DNA of 64,000 nt from assembly GCF_905220365.1 (NCBI RefSeq), contig NC_061124.1, positions 5,396,501-5,460,500 of the forward strand, written 5' to 3'. Below are positions 1 to 12,400 of the stretch, one piece after another. How positions within the stretch are numbered: position 1 is the first letter of the stretch; each line of letters opens with the position of its first letter. The position numbers and the translations under genes were made by a program. This DNA comes from Vanessa cardui (lineage: Eukaryota > Arthropoda > Insecta > Lepidoptera > Nymphalidae). The notes beneath the pieces are model-generated. The model had not been told where the DNA came from. It saw only the letters and a program-made list of their open reading frames with translations, and made no database searches.

Positions 1-3000
1 TATGTTGCTCTGGTAGATTTCACAAAAAAATTATATCCTTACAAAAATTACGCGTATCGTGTTATCTTGTAACGCTGATTTATATTATGTTTACCTATAT
101 TATACATAATTCTCATCCAAAAGTTGTTTTGAATAATATTTAGCTAGCCTGGATTCATATCGAATAATCTCCTAAAAGTTTTGTTTTACTTTTAAACATA
201 ATTGATTTGTAATTCAACAGTTATCTAAAAACCTTTTATTTATTTCAATTTGTTTTGCCGATATGTATCCTAGTGATTGTTTGACAATTTTATTCGAATC
301 GAAGATAACTAGAATCGGAAAGGTCACACTTTTTTTCTATTCCTCGAGTGAGTGAAGATTGACGAACAGAGGTAACGTTTAGTTTTGGATGAAATCCTGC
401 CATATAAGTAGCCATCAACTATTACTCGAGCAGCGTTTTGTAATAAGCTTTTTCTATCCTCTTCAAGACCCTTTGCAAAGTAGTTGAACACTTTCGAGTG
501 TTCACACTGTTTTTTTACTGTGTACTAATTTGTATGGTGAGTAAAAGATACCATATTGACGGTGTATATATGACAGTTTAATGTTTATTAGTTATAGTGA
601 TTAGCTTAACCACATTAACGATAATATTTATAAGATGTATATAATATTACATTACGGCGATTACGTAGTAAAGAACTTTAGATAGTGTCGAGATTTACGA
701 TCTTACTTCAAAATGATCCAAATGCATTTTAGATTACGATTACTATTGTCTTGACTAAGCTATCCTATTATCTGTTAGTACAGACCGATGGACCATAACA
801 ATAAAATAATGCACTGTTATAATTACTATTGTTAATGTAGTTATGTATATAATGTAGTTTTTTAATTTGAGTTCAAAGAATTAGCAATGTAAATTAATAT
901 TATGTTAAAATGTAAACAAAAAAAACCTGAGCATGTTTGTGCGAAGCGATTGTTTCCATACATTTTTTATGAGCTCAACTCGAATCCCACGTTTTTATTA
1001 TAGGTAAGTTATATCTTTAACTTATTATCGAAGTTTACTTTGCTTTTGTGTGTAATAGGCACTGGATAAGTTCATATGTTATTACGTAAGGTTATTGTTT
1101 GATTATATTGATTCATCGGCCGTATAGTAATCTTATCAAGGAGGACCGCATCATTGTTGTCTGATAAAGAGGGGATGAGTAATAAGTGCTAATTAGGTAC
1201 GGCCAGCGTTCCTCTGACGTGACTCATATTCGATCTAAACGATTGCCATCGACCCTGTTCCGGTGTGACTTCGACGTCGACGTATTCAAGACGAAACGGA
1301 AGCAAATATAATGTATGAACACCGTGTGAAAGGTTACCGCAGTGTAAACAAAGCCGTCATTAATTCAGCGCACTTTTTTGTTTCATAATCAATAGGTTGT
1401 GTGAAGCGTTCACATACGCATTCGGATTCTTCTATGGGGCTGTTTGGAGCGGCGGGGGAAATAGCCTCCTACTGCGACGGACGTGTCTAACACCGTTCTC
1501 GTTTAATGACTAAACAATTTGATTAAATGGGGAAGCACATGAACACTATAAGCCACGGTTGTGATGAGCAAACTGTGATTACATGTACGTATATTGAAAT
1601 AAGTAATTAAATAGCTAGGCACGTATTTACGAAACATAAAATGTAACGTGTTAAGTGATTAAATTGCCTTTAAGATTTAAATTGAATTATTCATAATATA
1701 ATCACCAATACGATACATAAGTATGAAACTAGAACGACAAATTTGATGTCGTAATGCGGCGTACATGAAATGACTAATGTTAATAAAAAAGTGACCTGTT
1801 GCCGGTTCTTAAGAAAAACTACGTCGTAGTAGTTTTGAGTAACGTATGAACATGTGTACCTTAAACAAAAGCATGTTAGTTATTTGACGTATAAACAGAA
1901 CCGTGTAATTGTTACTGTCGAGGTGTGACATTGGCATTCAACTGAGACGCTAGATACCAATACCTAGATCGCAAGGTCATGATTCGTAATCACTAAACAA
2001 CATCGATGCCGATATTATCCTCTGTGAACAGGTTAAACAAAAAGGCTTGGCTATTGGCACGCTTCATTCGAAGAATAGTAATATTTTAGAATACCATGAT
2101 ATATTCTCAAATAAAAGAGCTGAAGTGAATGGAAATGTGTCGTTTTATTACAATTTTATAGATATTTAACTAGGCATAAAGAACAGCTGTTTTGTGTTTG
2201 TTTATTGGCAAGTTCAATGCCAATGTTTATTTCGATGGTGGAAATGATAATTAAACGCTCAATGACTACGTAATTAGTCTCCTGTTTTTACCTGACACAT
2301 AATATTCATGCCGTACATATTATATAGGTTGAAGGTTAAAATTGGATTATTATGTTTAATATATGTAGCCTTATTTTACAGTATTATCATAAACACGTGC
2401 TTGTTTTATTTTGAGTTAATTAAATATTAATTTGTTTTTCTTGTCGCGTTTTTCCTTTTAGTATTACAAAATAAATCATAATAAACTATCCGTGCTGTCT
2501 ATTTTCCCTCTTTTTCCGGACACGGTGTAGCCGAGTTGCACCTTAATAGAAAGCGAGTTAGGTGGAAGTGGCAATCTATCACGTTGATACTCAATATCAT
2601 ATTAATATTCTAGTATAATTAGCGAAGGTAACTGGTGGCATTACACATGTCGGTAACCGCTTTGGGTGTGCTCAGCATACTGATGATGCTTCGGACGTTC
2701 TGTGAGCGCATTCCAAAGGTAGCGCCGGACGCTTAAACATTTCGTACTCGACCTTAAAGTAATGCTAACTATTGTTCAAGCTACATTAGACCCTAGCAAC
2801 ACACCTTAAAGTCTACATTCGAAATTATCTTCTAAGTTTTATTACTTTTATTTATAAATATTTCGAAAGTATTTTTTTTTATTATCGTTATGATATTTGC
2901 GACGACTATTCATTTTAAAATAAACCTCATTTAAAATTTTATTTCGTAATGTTGTAACCGTGTTCCATATTGATAATAATGTGTAATTATAATGTAGTTA

Positions 3001-4056
3001 TAGTTATACTGCTTAATGAATTTTAAATGGAAATCTTGTAACGTCTAGGCGTTTAGAGCAAATGACATGTTCAGCGTAATGAAGTCCCCGGCGGACGGTT
3101 GAGGGGAAGGCGGTAACTTAATGGCTCTAGGAATAGCTACTGCATTAATATTCAGCCAAGTTAATGCACTTTTAGTCATACAGAACTCTTTTAGCGTTGT
3201 GGAAAATGCAGGCAGTTGTCACCAATCCAGTTCTCCCACGTCCAGTCGAGGCGCTCCCACAAAGTTGAAGTTGCCCTAACAGCGGGCCAACGAACTGAAC
3301 GGCTTGATAACCCTTTGACGAATATACCTGATATAATCTTAAACATCACTTTATACTCAATTATAAGTATACTTGAATGTGTATTTCGTTTGATAGTGAA
3401 ATTTGTCCTAGTATTGGACGGCCATGACCGCGAGCCTTACAAAATAAGTAGAATACAATGAGAAGCCTTTCAATCTTTATCGATTCGACTTGATGATCCG
3501 TGAACCTTAACGTGTAATTATGACAAAGCGAGGCCTCATTAGGACGGTTCTAAAAACAACGGTAAAGCCGATGTAATTAAATCGAACGCGTCGTTAACCG
3601 GTACCCTGCGTTGAGAGGAAGAAAGTATCACGAATATCAGACGTAAAGGATATTCATAACAATTGTAAGGATGGATGATTGCAAAGTCTATTTCCTCGTA
3701 GAAGTCAGACGGTCACTCAGGCTTAATCAAAAGCGACAATGCATTATATGCATGTCGTGTAGTGCTCCGTAATAGAATGACAATACTCGGACGGATATTA
3801 TTTGATGTCAACCGTATTTTAGTATCGACTGTCGCAGCACGCAAAGCGCTGCCAGCAGGAATATAGCATGCATTCTTCGTTTTAAATCCCAATAGACCGA
3901 TTGAAATGTTATTATCAAGTTATTATGATGTTATATATTGTTTCACTCGTGTTATATATTATAACAGTACCTAATAACTTCGTTGAGAAAATCTTGAAAA
4001 TGTTGCTGTATTAATTAAGATTTCTTCCTATTATTTTCACATGATTTATACTCCGA

Positions 4057-4090
4057 TATATAAAAGGGGCGGGTTTTCCATAGTACAGTT
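4057..4090 (+). promoter_or_regulatory. Candidate TATA/initiator core promoter
   Basis: TATATAAAAG at 4057-4066 is followed by an arthropod-like initiator ACAGTT at 4085-4090. The first T of the TATA box lies 30 bp before the putative +1 A (4087), the canonical spacing. A GGGGCGGG stretch sits between them. It is on the same strand as Cip4 and 2.2 kb before its first visible exon, so it could start an alternative Cip4 transcript. No transcript evidence is available, and TATA-like strings are frequent in AT-rich DNA. Confidence 0.3.
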
Positions 4091-5884
4091 CTCCAGCGGA
4101 AACAAACGACTTATTCCAAAAAAGTGTATGGTCTTATATATTTATGCTATATAAAAATGTGAAGCCTTAGGGTGTGTAGTGCCTCTAGGATTACAAGGCT
4201 TTTAAATTTTCGAATATCTAAGCAGTATTAAGGTGGGTAAACATATAGTTTAATTTCGATAATCGTCAGCCACTCGGGAGATTGTAGACATGTAGGTAAA
4301 TAATAACGACACCACAGGGGTTACATAAAAGCTAATATACTTTTAATTTTTTACATAAGTCTTGTACATTACGAAAATTTTCATTATGATAATTAAATAA
4401 TTATAAATGTTAATTATGAATAAATATATACAGAAAGTAAAATGAATAAGTTAATTTATTTTAGGAGTAATATTTCATGCTCGCTTAGCGCGTCTTATTT
4501 CAGAAGCTCTTATTCACTGATGTTCTGGTTTAACGAGATTATTTTAGGATTTACAATGAAGGGATAATGCACAACGGCAAAATTTCAACCATGAATCATG
4601 CGTATCGGATGTCATGTATTTATCATGTTAAAGTAAACATTTTATGTAGATTACGTTGATATACTATCGTAATACATAATTATGTGAAACGTTAATTGAA
4701 TTAGGACTAGTTAAGTAAATTTGCAAACATGTAATATATTTAGTACTTGTTTTATTCTATTTAATTATACTTTTAAAAGGGGAAATTCTCGTAACCAAAC
4801 CAGCATGACATTTACTGACTTAAAAGTGTTTATATACCTTATTATTTTGAAAGCTTCGTTTACATTTTGGAACATCAGTAATAATCAATGATTCCTTTTT
4901 GTTCATAAGTTATATAGTAAGTTTATAGTTAAGAGTAATATATTGCGGATCAGCACATTAATCAGGATATGATACTTCGGTAAGCTAGGAGAAACGGAGG
5001 TGGGCATTTAAGTGTCGTTGTCCTCGGCAAACCTCTAGGCGAGTCAAGGGCGGTGTCTTATTGACGTAGTCGTCGCGTGCGCATCTTAGCACGCTATCTC
5101 CGTACACCCGATTATCCATGAAATATAACATGAACTTTGTTATATATACTCACGATGATATGTTCATATACATATGTGTGTGTTTATTTGAAAAGTATCT
5201 TAACAGATAGTCTCGTCTCCATACAACTCGATCAAACATCTACTATTATAAATAGGCAATGACAAATCTGTTCAGTACCATTTTCTTCGTCACACCAGTA
5301 GTAGTCATTATTGAGAATGGCTTTGGAATCTTCGTGCATACAATGAATTCGGTTTTTCTTTGTGTATTAACCACGTGAAAACTACACACAACAGACCGTA
5401 TCAGCATGAAACGTTGACCAATCAACTCGGATTGTTCGTAGATGGTTCCCCTCTTTTTTAGACTAGCAAATCGATAAGATAGCAAAAGATATAGGAGAAA
5501 AATATATTAGAAACTGAAACACTTATGTATGTTTTCCTGTAATGAATATTATTGTCGAATTTCGACCGCTGAGCGGACACTAGTATAAACAGTAATGCGT
5601 AATAATTAGTGTTTACTTGGTATTTTTTAATTTATTCAGGATATATAAACTTAATTGTGTATAATTTAAACGTGTTATTTATTAAATAAAAACAGTTTCT
5701 CTTCAATTTTAATGCATTGAAATGTTTATTCCAAATCCATATTGACTTTGCTATTTGTTATTCTTGAAAGTAAAAATACGATTTAAATGTATTAAATAAG
5801 AGTATTAAATTCATTGAGTAATTTATGAAGTGAATACTATGAAAACTATGACTATGTATATAATCATCATTAACATTACATAGT

Positions 5885-6102
5885 ATAAAACAAAGTAGTT
5901 TGCTGCTTTCTGTTCCTATGTATGCTTTAGATCTTTAAAATTAGACAACGTATTTTGATGCGGTTGTTTTTCAATATATTGATTGATTTGAGATGAATGT
6001 TTTTGTATATAACACATGTACAATACAGTAAAGAAACGAGAGAAAATCAGTAACATATTTAGTATCAGCATTGCAACTGTGCGAAGCTGGGAGGGTCGCT
6101 AG
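5885..6102 (+). repeat. Helitron-like interspersed repeat (family E copy 1)
   Basis: Begins with the AAACAAAGT...CTGCTTTCTGTTCC block and ends with GAAGCTGGGAGGGTCGCTAG. The same layout recurs at 42946, 43718, 47815 and 59523. The shared 3' end is a GC-rich short hairpin followed by CTAG, then T, as expected for a Helitron terminus (CTRR inserted before T). The Helitron assignment is inference from the ends; the repeat itself is seen directly. Confidence 0.5.
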
Positions 6103-6322
6103 TTAGTAATATATAATTCTAAAAAACATATTCTCTTCATTTGTTTGATATGTATGTTATTAATATTACTCATCGGTAGTTCATATGTATGTGGACATAA
6201 TAATGTACTAGGGCGAGTTATCAGTACTTCGTCAGTTCCTGATGACCGGGTATCGCGATCTACATCCTCCATTTTAATGATGACAACGCATGTACTAAAG
6301 ATTATTTTTTACTTGTTCACAG

Positions 6323-6438
6323 GATCAATATGATAACTTAGCCGCCCACACGCATAAAGGAATTGAATTCTTAGACAAATATGGAAATTTCGTCAAGGAG
6401 AGGTGTGCGATAGAATTAGAATATGCAGGGAAACTCAG
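6323..6438 (+). CDS. Cip4: Cip4 exon A (F-BAR start)
   Basis: Acceptor TTCACAG before 6323, donor GTAATT after 6438, 116 nt. Encodes DQYDNLAAHTHKGIEFL and then a segment ending IELEYAGKLR, the strongly conserved first helix of the F-BAR domain. It starts in phase 0 and ends with AG of an Arg codon. There is no Met before it in the exon, so it cannot be the initiator exon of the standard protein. Confidence 0.93.
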
Positions 6439-9400
6439 GTAATTTAAAACATTTATCTCTGCTTATTATCACGTATTTTATCCTATAATGCTAAAATTAG
6501 TTGAATTTAATGCATGTTATTATAAACTACTTACCCACTACCGGCCTTAATAATTAACGCTTTCGAGCGGATGCATATTTAAACATAGATTTATCTCTTT
6601 CTGTCATCAGTAATTTGACATTCGAAAGAAGAAGACAAAGTATCGTCTTAATAAGACCGCTTTAAAATGTTCATTATTAAGGGGGTTAAGTAATTATAGT
6701 TTTGAAATTGATAAAATAAACTTTATGACTCAATAATGCAATTCAATTTGTTTCTACGCGCTTCGGGAAGAGGAAAATGTTATGTTTTGATTGTATTATG
6801 AAAGTTATATTAGATGGGATGTTACGTACGCAAGAATATATTATAATAAGCTTACGCAAGGACAGACATCATATGATGGTTATTAGCAGGATGTCATCCG
6901 AACCCGTCAAGCCAGTTTTGTATGTAAATTGGTAGAATGTTCACTTTCACTACACCATTTTAAAATATTTACCGCATAAATATCATCGAGTTGATGTATA
7001 ATCGAAAAATTATACATTTCACGACGCCGCAGAGAATGTATACGTTTTTATTTATTTAAAATATTTTATTCATCGAGTTCTTGGTTTTCTAATCACCAAA
7101 TTATCATTTTTAAACCTTATAATAATTCACCCACCACGATATTACTAGCCTCGTGTAACTGATTAAAGTGGGAATTAAAAGGAAGTTATATCTAATTAAC
7201 TGCATCGTTGCTCCTGTGTCTGGCTGATAAATCTTAAACATATATTGAGGTGTGGGGTTCAATAAAAAGTGATTGGAATTTCCTGTCAAGGCATTCTCAG
7301 TAACATGCTAGAGTTAAAAGTTCGAAGCTGGCAAGCTTGCAACACATCCGTAACTCTTTCCGGTTGAGTCGGATTAGCTGTTTAATCAGACCAAGAGAGA
7401 GATGTGCATTTCATTGCGTTCACACTATTAAAACAACAACATGTATGTACAATGCTTGCTGGGCAAAGGTATCTTTTTCCCTTGTGAAGTTCTGGATTTT
7501 ATTTCATCACGTTTATCCGCGTTTTCCATCATCCCTGAGCTCGAGCTGAATTACATACGCATCGGTGCATTTGATCCCGCAAGCGGTTAAGATTCACGTG
7601 TATTCACTTGCCCACCTCATAAAAGCCGTGGTCTAAACCGGTCAGTGGGACATAATATTTAACGACATCACTAAAGAGGTTTTACTATTTGTGATCTTTT
7701 TTTTTTACAGGAGGCTAGTCAAGAATTATCAACCCAAAAGAAAAGAAGAGGATGAATACCAGTTAGTACATCTGTTTATTATATATGCCATCTCCGTTAA
7801 CATGTATTTTATTAGCATTTAATATGAACTCGTTACAGTCATTTATATTCTCGATCATTCTTTACGACTGCATACATATTTTATAGACGGTCTTCCTTAT
7901 TACATATCGTAAGGATACTGATATCTTATTGTATATGTGTATATCTGTAGTTTTACCGCTCGATCACAATTCTGCATATATTAAACGCCGTGTATAAATT
8001 CTTAATTGGACATAACTTATATAAGTAATATGAAATATGTAAATATTCTTAGGTTTGTTAATTATTGAAATCTGTTTCCGTTTTATGATTTGAAAGTTAA
8101 TAGTGTAATTAATAAGGCTGTCTTTGGCATACACGCGATATATAAAAATATGTTTTTCAAATCTAAAATGCAAAGTTGTATGTCAGCTTAATATTCAGTA
8201 ACAACAACAAATGAACTTTATAATGTTATGTTAGAAGACAACAAGACAATTTTTTAATTATGTATTTTATTTAAATATGTAATACTTTCACAGGTACACA
8301 GCCTGCAAAGCGTTCAGACAGCTCCTTCAGGAGTTGGGGGACTTTGCGGGTCAACGAGAGGTTGTGGCGGAAAATTTACAGTCCAATGTCGTTCGTGAGT
8401 TGCATTTGCTTGCCAAGGAGCTACGTGAGGAGAGAAAGGTGAGATTTGCTTTCGTAATCTCGAAATCTATAAAGAATTCCGATACGTGCATAAATTATGC
8501 AATTATTGTAATCGATGTTGTATAGTCCCCTTTTAGCTATATAACAAAATGCTTTCGAATTTGTTCCACGGAACCTTAGAAATGTTGATGAAGCGCTTGA
8601 TTTGAGCGAATCACAGTCGGACGAGTTATAGCCAACATCCTATCACATCTTAGTCATATCCTCTTTTCGTAGTACAATAGAACTTTGTCCTTTTAAAAGA
8701 ATACAAAGATACTTTATTATAGAAGCGAAATAACTATGGACTTTATTTAAAGCGCAGTGCTTTAGTATGAACGCTGAACTCACGAAATGTCCTATTGTGT
8801 GTTCCGCAGACTCGTCGAGTTTAATTAGTTATTCTTATTTCGACACCAGCAGTAAACATTACGCTAGCTCTAGTTGAGACAATATCGTTTGAAATAACAA
8901 AATGTTCGTAGAAATTTGAATGCTATCTATATTATTGAGTATATTGTTATAATATCATTGTTCTTCTTTAATATTTAAAATGAGTAATTCTTAGTATATT
9001 TGTGTCTCAATTTGACTTACATTTTGTTTAGATAAGGGTTAGCTTTTGAGTTCATAGATAAACTATAGCTGAGGTACGGTCGCTCAGGTACTTCGTATAT
9101 AAAGGCAGGATAGCTATGACGTCACGTTTTGACTAAGGATCTGTTACAATACGTGCAGTTAGTTTTGTATGAAGAACCGTATTCGATTTTCAAATGTATC
9201 TGTCATCTTGTTGTCTTCACCGTTCCTCCGCAGTGTGTGACGAAATTTATGCACGTTTTCAATCGTACATCATATTACTTGTAGTTGTTTTGTTATATTG
9301 GGTTTTGTTTGCGGTTTAGTTGTATTTACCGAGAAACTGTATACAAGTGTCGATTTGTATGCGTTTATTTCTTTTAAACTGTAAGTTTCTGAGTACCCAT

Positions 9401-12400
9401 CTTTCATAAAAAAATGTTTATTTTCTGTTTGGTCATGTTATATAATTGACTCTTACATTTTATATATTTCCGAGAAAATATAATTTATTTAATCCGATAT
9501 TCAAAAGAAACTAATTATGTAACTATAAAAGTATGATTTGAATAAAAAAAAAAAAAAAAAAAACAAATTCGTGACTGAAAACTAAGCTATTATCTAAATA
9601 TTAAAATAGTTTTGAATCTGTCGTTGTATTATTTGTTTTAATAATATAGATACTCTTTTGACTTCGATTATAGTAGAATACAATTGTTTAATATAATTTT
9701 CAGCAACATTTAAACGAAGGCGCGAAACAGATGGCAGTGTTGAGTACGGCGGTGGGCGCGCTGGAGCGAGCGCGGAGGTCGTACGAGCGCGCCGCGCGCG
9801 AATCGGAGCGGGCGCTCGACGCCTTCCAGAAGGCAGATGCAGATTTTAATCTCAGGTAATAAATACATTTGAGTTGAGATGGCCCAGTGGTTAGAACGCG
9901 TGCATCTTAAGCGATGAATGCGGGTTCAAACCCAGGCAAGCACCACTATATATATGTGCTTAATTGTGTTTATAATTCATCTCGTGCTCGGCGGTGAAGG
10001 AAAACATCGCGAGGAAACCTGCATGTGTCAAATTTCATCGAAATTCTGTCACATGTGCATTCCACCAACCCGCATTGGAACAGCGTGGTGGAATATGTTC
10101 CAATCACTCTCCTTAATGGAAGAGGAGGCCTTATCTCAGCAGTGGGAAATTTACAGGCTGTTACTTTACTTTTTTTTTAATAAATAAATTTACAGTACGA
10201 TTACCGTAAAGGCGCTAATACCGGGCAAAGGTATCCCAACCAAGAATAAGTCTGTTGCAGTGCATTATTTTGGTTTATTTTGTGGCCTGTTTAAAACATT
10301 CGACTCAAAATAGTTTCCGAAATATTTTTCCATTCATTTATGAATAATAAAAATATAGTATACTGAAATTGTATCTGATTCTCTCCCTAAGCAATGATTT
10401 CTGCATAATTAATCGAGACTTTAAAAAAATGGTTCGACATGAGACTAACATAACTGTATTTTTAAATGTTGAAAAAGAATAACAACTGACAATTTACTTT
10501 ACCAGCCGCTGGTACCTTCACTTAATATAGCTTTTAAATGACGGTACAAAGGTGTCTGTGAAATCCTACTTAAATAAGTATATTTTGATTGATTGTTTGA
10601 TATAAAGATGTTTCATTGTATGTTTGATGTTCATATGTGTAAAACTAACTTTAGGATATATCTTATATCAGTAACATGGTTGTCCCACGAAGTGACTCAT
10701 TAGCTCATTCGCCTCCTTTCATCTATGTATAAAAAAAAACGCAGCGACGCTGCAAAATTAATATTCTTTAAATAAAACGCGCCGCTAGGGAGTCGTCGAG
10801 TGCACTCAAGGCTTTCCGGAGGGTAGATGCCTATTTTTAATCTCAATCAAGTTTCTTTGCATAGTTTTTATTTTAATGAACATATATGTCCCGCGTACGT
10901 CCCGTGTTTGTCCCGCGAGGATCACCTTAATATCTTATGACACTGGACAATGCCTCACTGTCCTGCTTACTTCGTCCTTCGCACTCGTCTTAAGTAGCTA
11001 GGTGGACTACCTAGCCTTTTGTCTCTAGTTAGACTTTCTTAACACCGGACTTTCTTTTCTTTATGTCGTTTGTAACAGGATACGTACATTTATTTGGTCA
11101 TTATATTCAATGTTTGTTAAATAAGAGTAACTGAGTTTCATAACGGGTTTTCCCGGAGTATCTATTTTTCATGTCGGCGGTATCTTAGCATCAAATTTAT
11201 TTATGTAGAATGACGGTACAAGTGATTCTACCGATTTGAATAAAGTATAACTTTGGTTTATTTTCTCTTTTTTTCTATACATATATTAATATTATTATTC
11301 TTAAAGCCATTTCTCATGCCTCGAGTTACATAATAATGGACCTTTTTCGGAAAAAGCCACGGTCAAAATTTAAGTGAAAGTTGAATATATGGTCGCTTAA
11401 ACATATCGGAATTAATGATAAAAATCAATACATAAACCAGTTATTTCATTGTAAATTTATTCATATTAAAGTAAGAAATAAAATGTTGAAATAATATGAT
11501 CAATTCAATTGTTTCGAACAAAGGCCAATTTAGTTTTATACTGTTATTTAATTAAAAGAAACGAACTATTAAAACGATTTAAAGATAAAGTTACAAAAAG
11601 GTGCAAAGAACATGACGTCACAGTTCAAGAGCGCAGTAAATTGTGCAAAATATGAGCAGCTACTTTCCCATCGCCATCAGATACATTGAAGTCGGCTATG
11701 CGATGTTTTTTTGTTTTTTATATTATTATTTCGAATTTCGAATATTGATTACAATTGGATATTGGAAGATATACAGATGGACGGTATTGATAGTTTTTTT
11801 TGTATAATTAGAACAAGAAGTAAAAGTTTTTTGTTTTCGACTAGTACATTTTGTTTAATTATTCTTCGTAAGAAGGTTTAGTACGACACAAGTTAGATGT
11901 CGCATCGGCAAAATTCGTAAAACCGATCACATCCGAATTGAGTACGCTATACCAAATTATCAATATTTATTTCTCATGCGAATATGATCTTTGCACAAAC
12001 GTAATAACTTGTAATATCATATGACCTAATATATTCGTCAATTGACACATCGATTTACTTGCACTTGCTTTCTCTGACGCGAGAATCTATAGCGACGAAT
12101 AGCGTCGAATGGCGCGATAGGAGGCTATTTCTATTGGTTGTGTAAATCGGCAGTAATCGGTTTTATTTTCATTCCATTGCATTTTCCGATGCTACATCTA
12201 AGTTGTGTCGCATTATACGGAAAACAAACGAAAAAGAGTTTTATTAAATAATTACAAAGAAAAATACATTTTTATTTATAAAGAAGATTTGAACAGATTC
12301 ATCATTTTAATATAGCTTGTAATTCATTCTGTACTCGTTGCAGTCGAGCGGAGGTTGAGAAACAAAAGACTAACATGAAGCTACGAAGCCAGGCGTGCGA

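Larger units (their letters stand above)
1..6322. other. Upstream region / 5' intron of the Cip4 gene, no coding exon seen
   Basis: No exon could be supported here. The first visible Cip4 exon opens at an acceptor (6321-6322) in codon phase 0, so an upstream coding exon must exist. In this family it encodes about eight residues ending in a Trp. I looked for a start codon followed by Ser-Trp codons and a donor and found none, so this stretch is probably intron. It contains a TATA-type promoter candidate (4057), a Helitron-like repeat (5885-6102), and moderately GC-rich patches near 1200-1500 (with an AP-1 site TGACTCA at 1220 and the palindrome TCGACGTCGA at 1271), 3060-3120 and 4985-5110 that could be regulatory. 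Confidence 0.55.
9856..12343 (+). other. Cip4 intron D
   Basis: 2488-bp intron. Just inside the donor it carries a SINE (9871-10178), then an old SINE/LINE-type repeat (about 10440-10606) and a MITE (11879-12215). A duplicated-looking scrap at 10780-10850 resembles the end of exon D (GCGCCGC..., then GCCTTTCCGGAGGGTAGATGC and TTTTTAATCTCA); see findings. The remainder is AT-rich with no coding signal. Confidence 0.8.

Noticed and set aside
1..20. TATGTTGCTCTGG|GTAG-like string at the window start as the missing first Cip4 exon (ending Leu-Trp)
   Set aside because: For a Trp codon to join the next exon in phase 0 the donor must follow TGG, but the following bases are TAG, not GT. The alternative donor one base earlier breaks the frame.
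9880..9935. tRNA genes at SINE heads (also 20950-21032, 22540-22600, 27228-27290)
   Set aside because: They have A and B boxes but no complete cloverleaf or acceptor pairing. They recur with the same 3' body and target duplications, so they are SINE heads.
9918..10187. Small conserved ORFs repeated at 9918, 22579 and 27341
   Set aside because: They lie inside SINE 1 copies. The shared protein similarity is shared repeat DNA.
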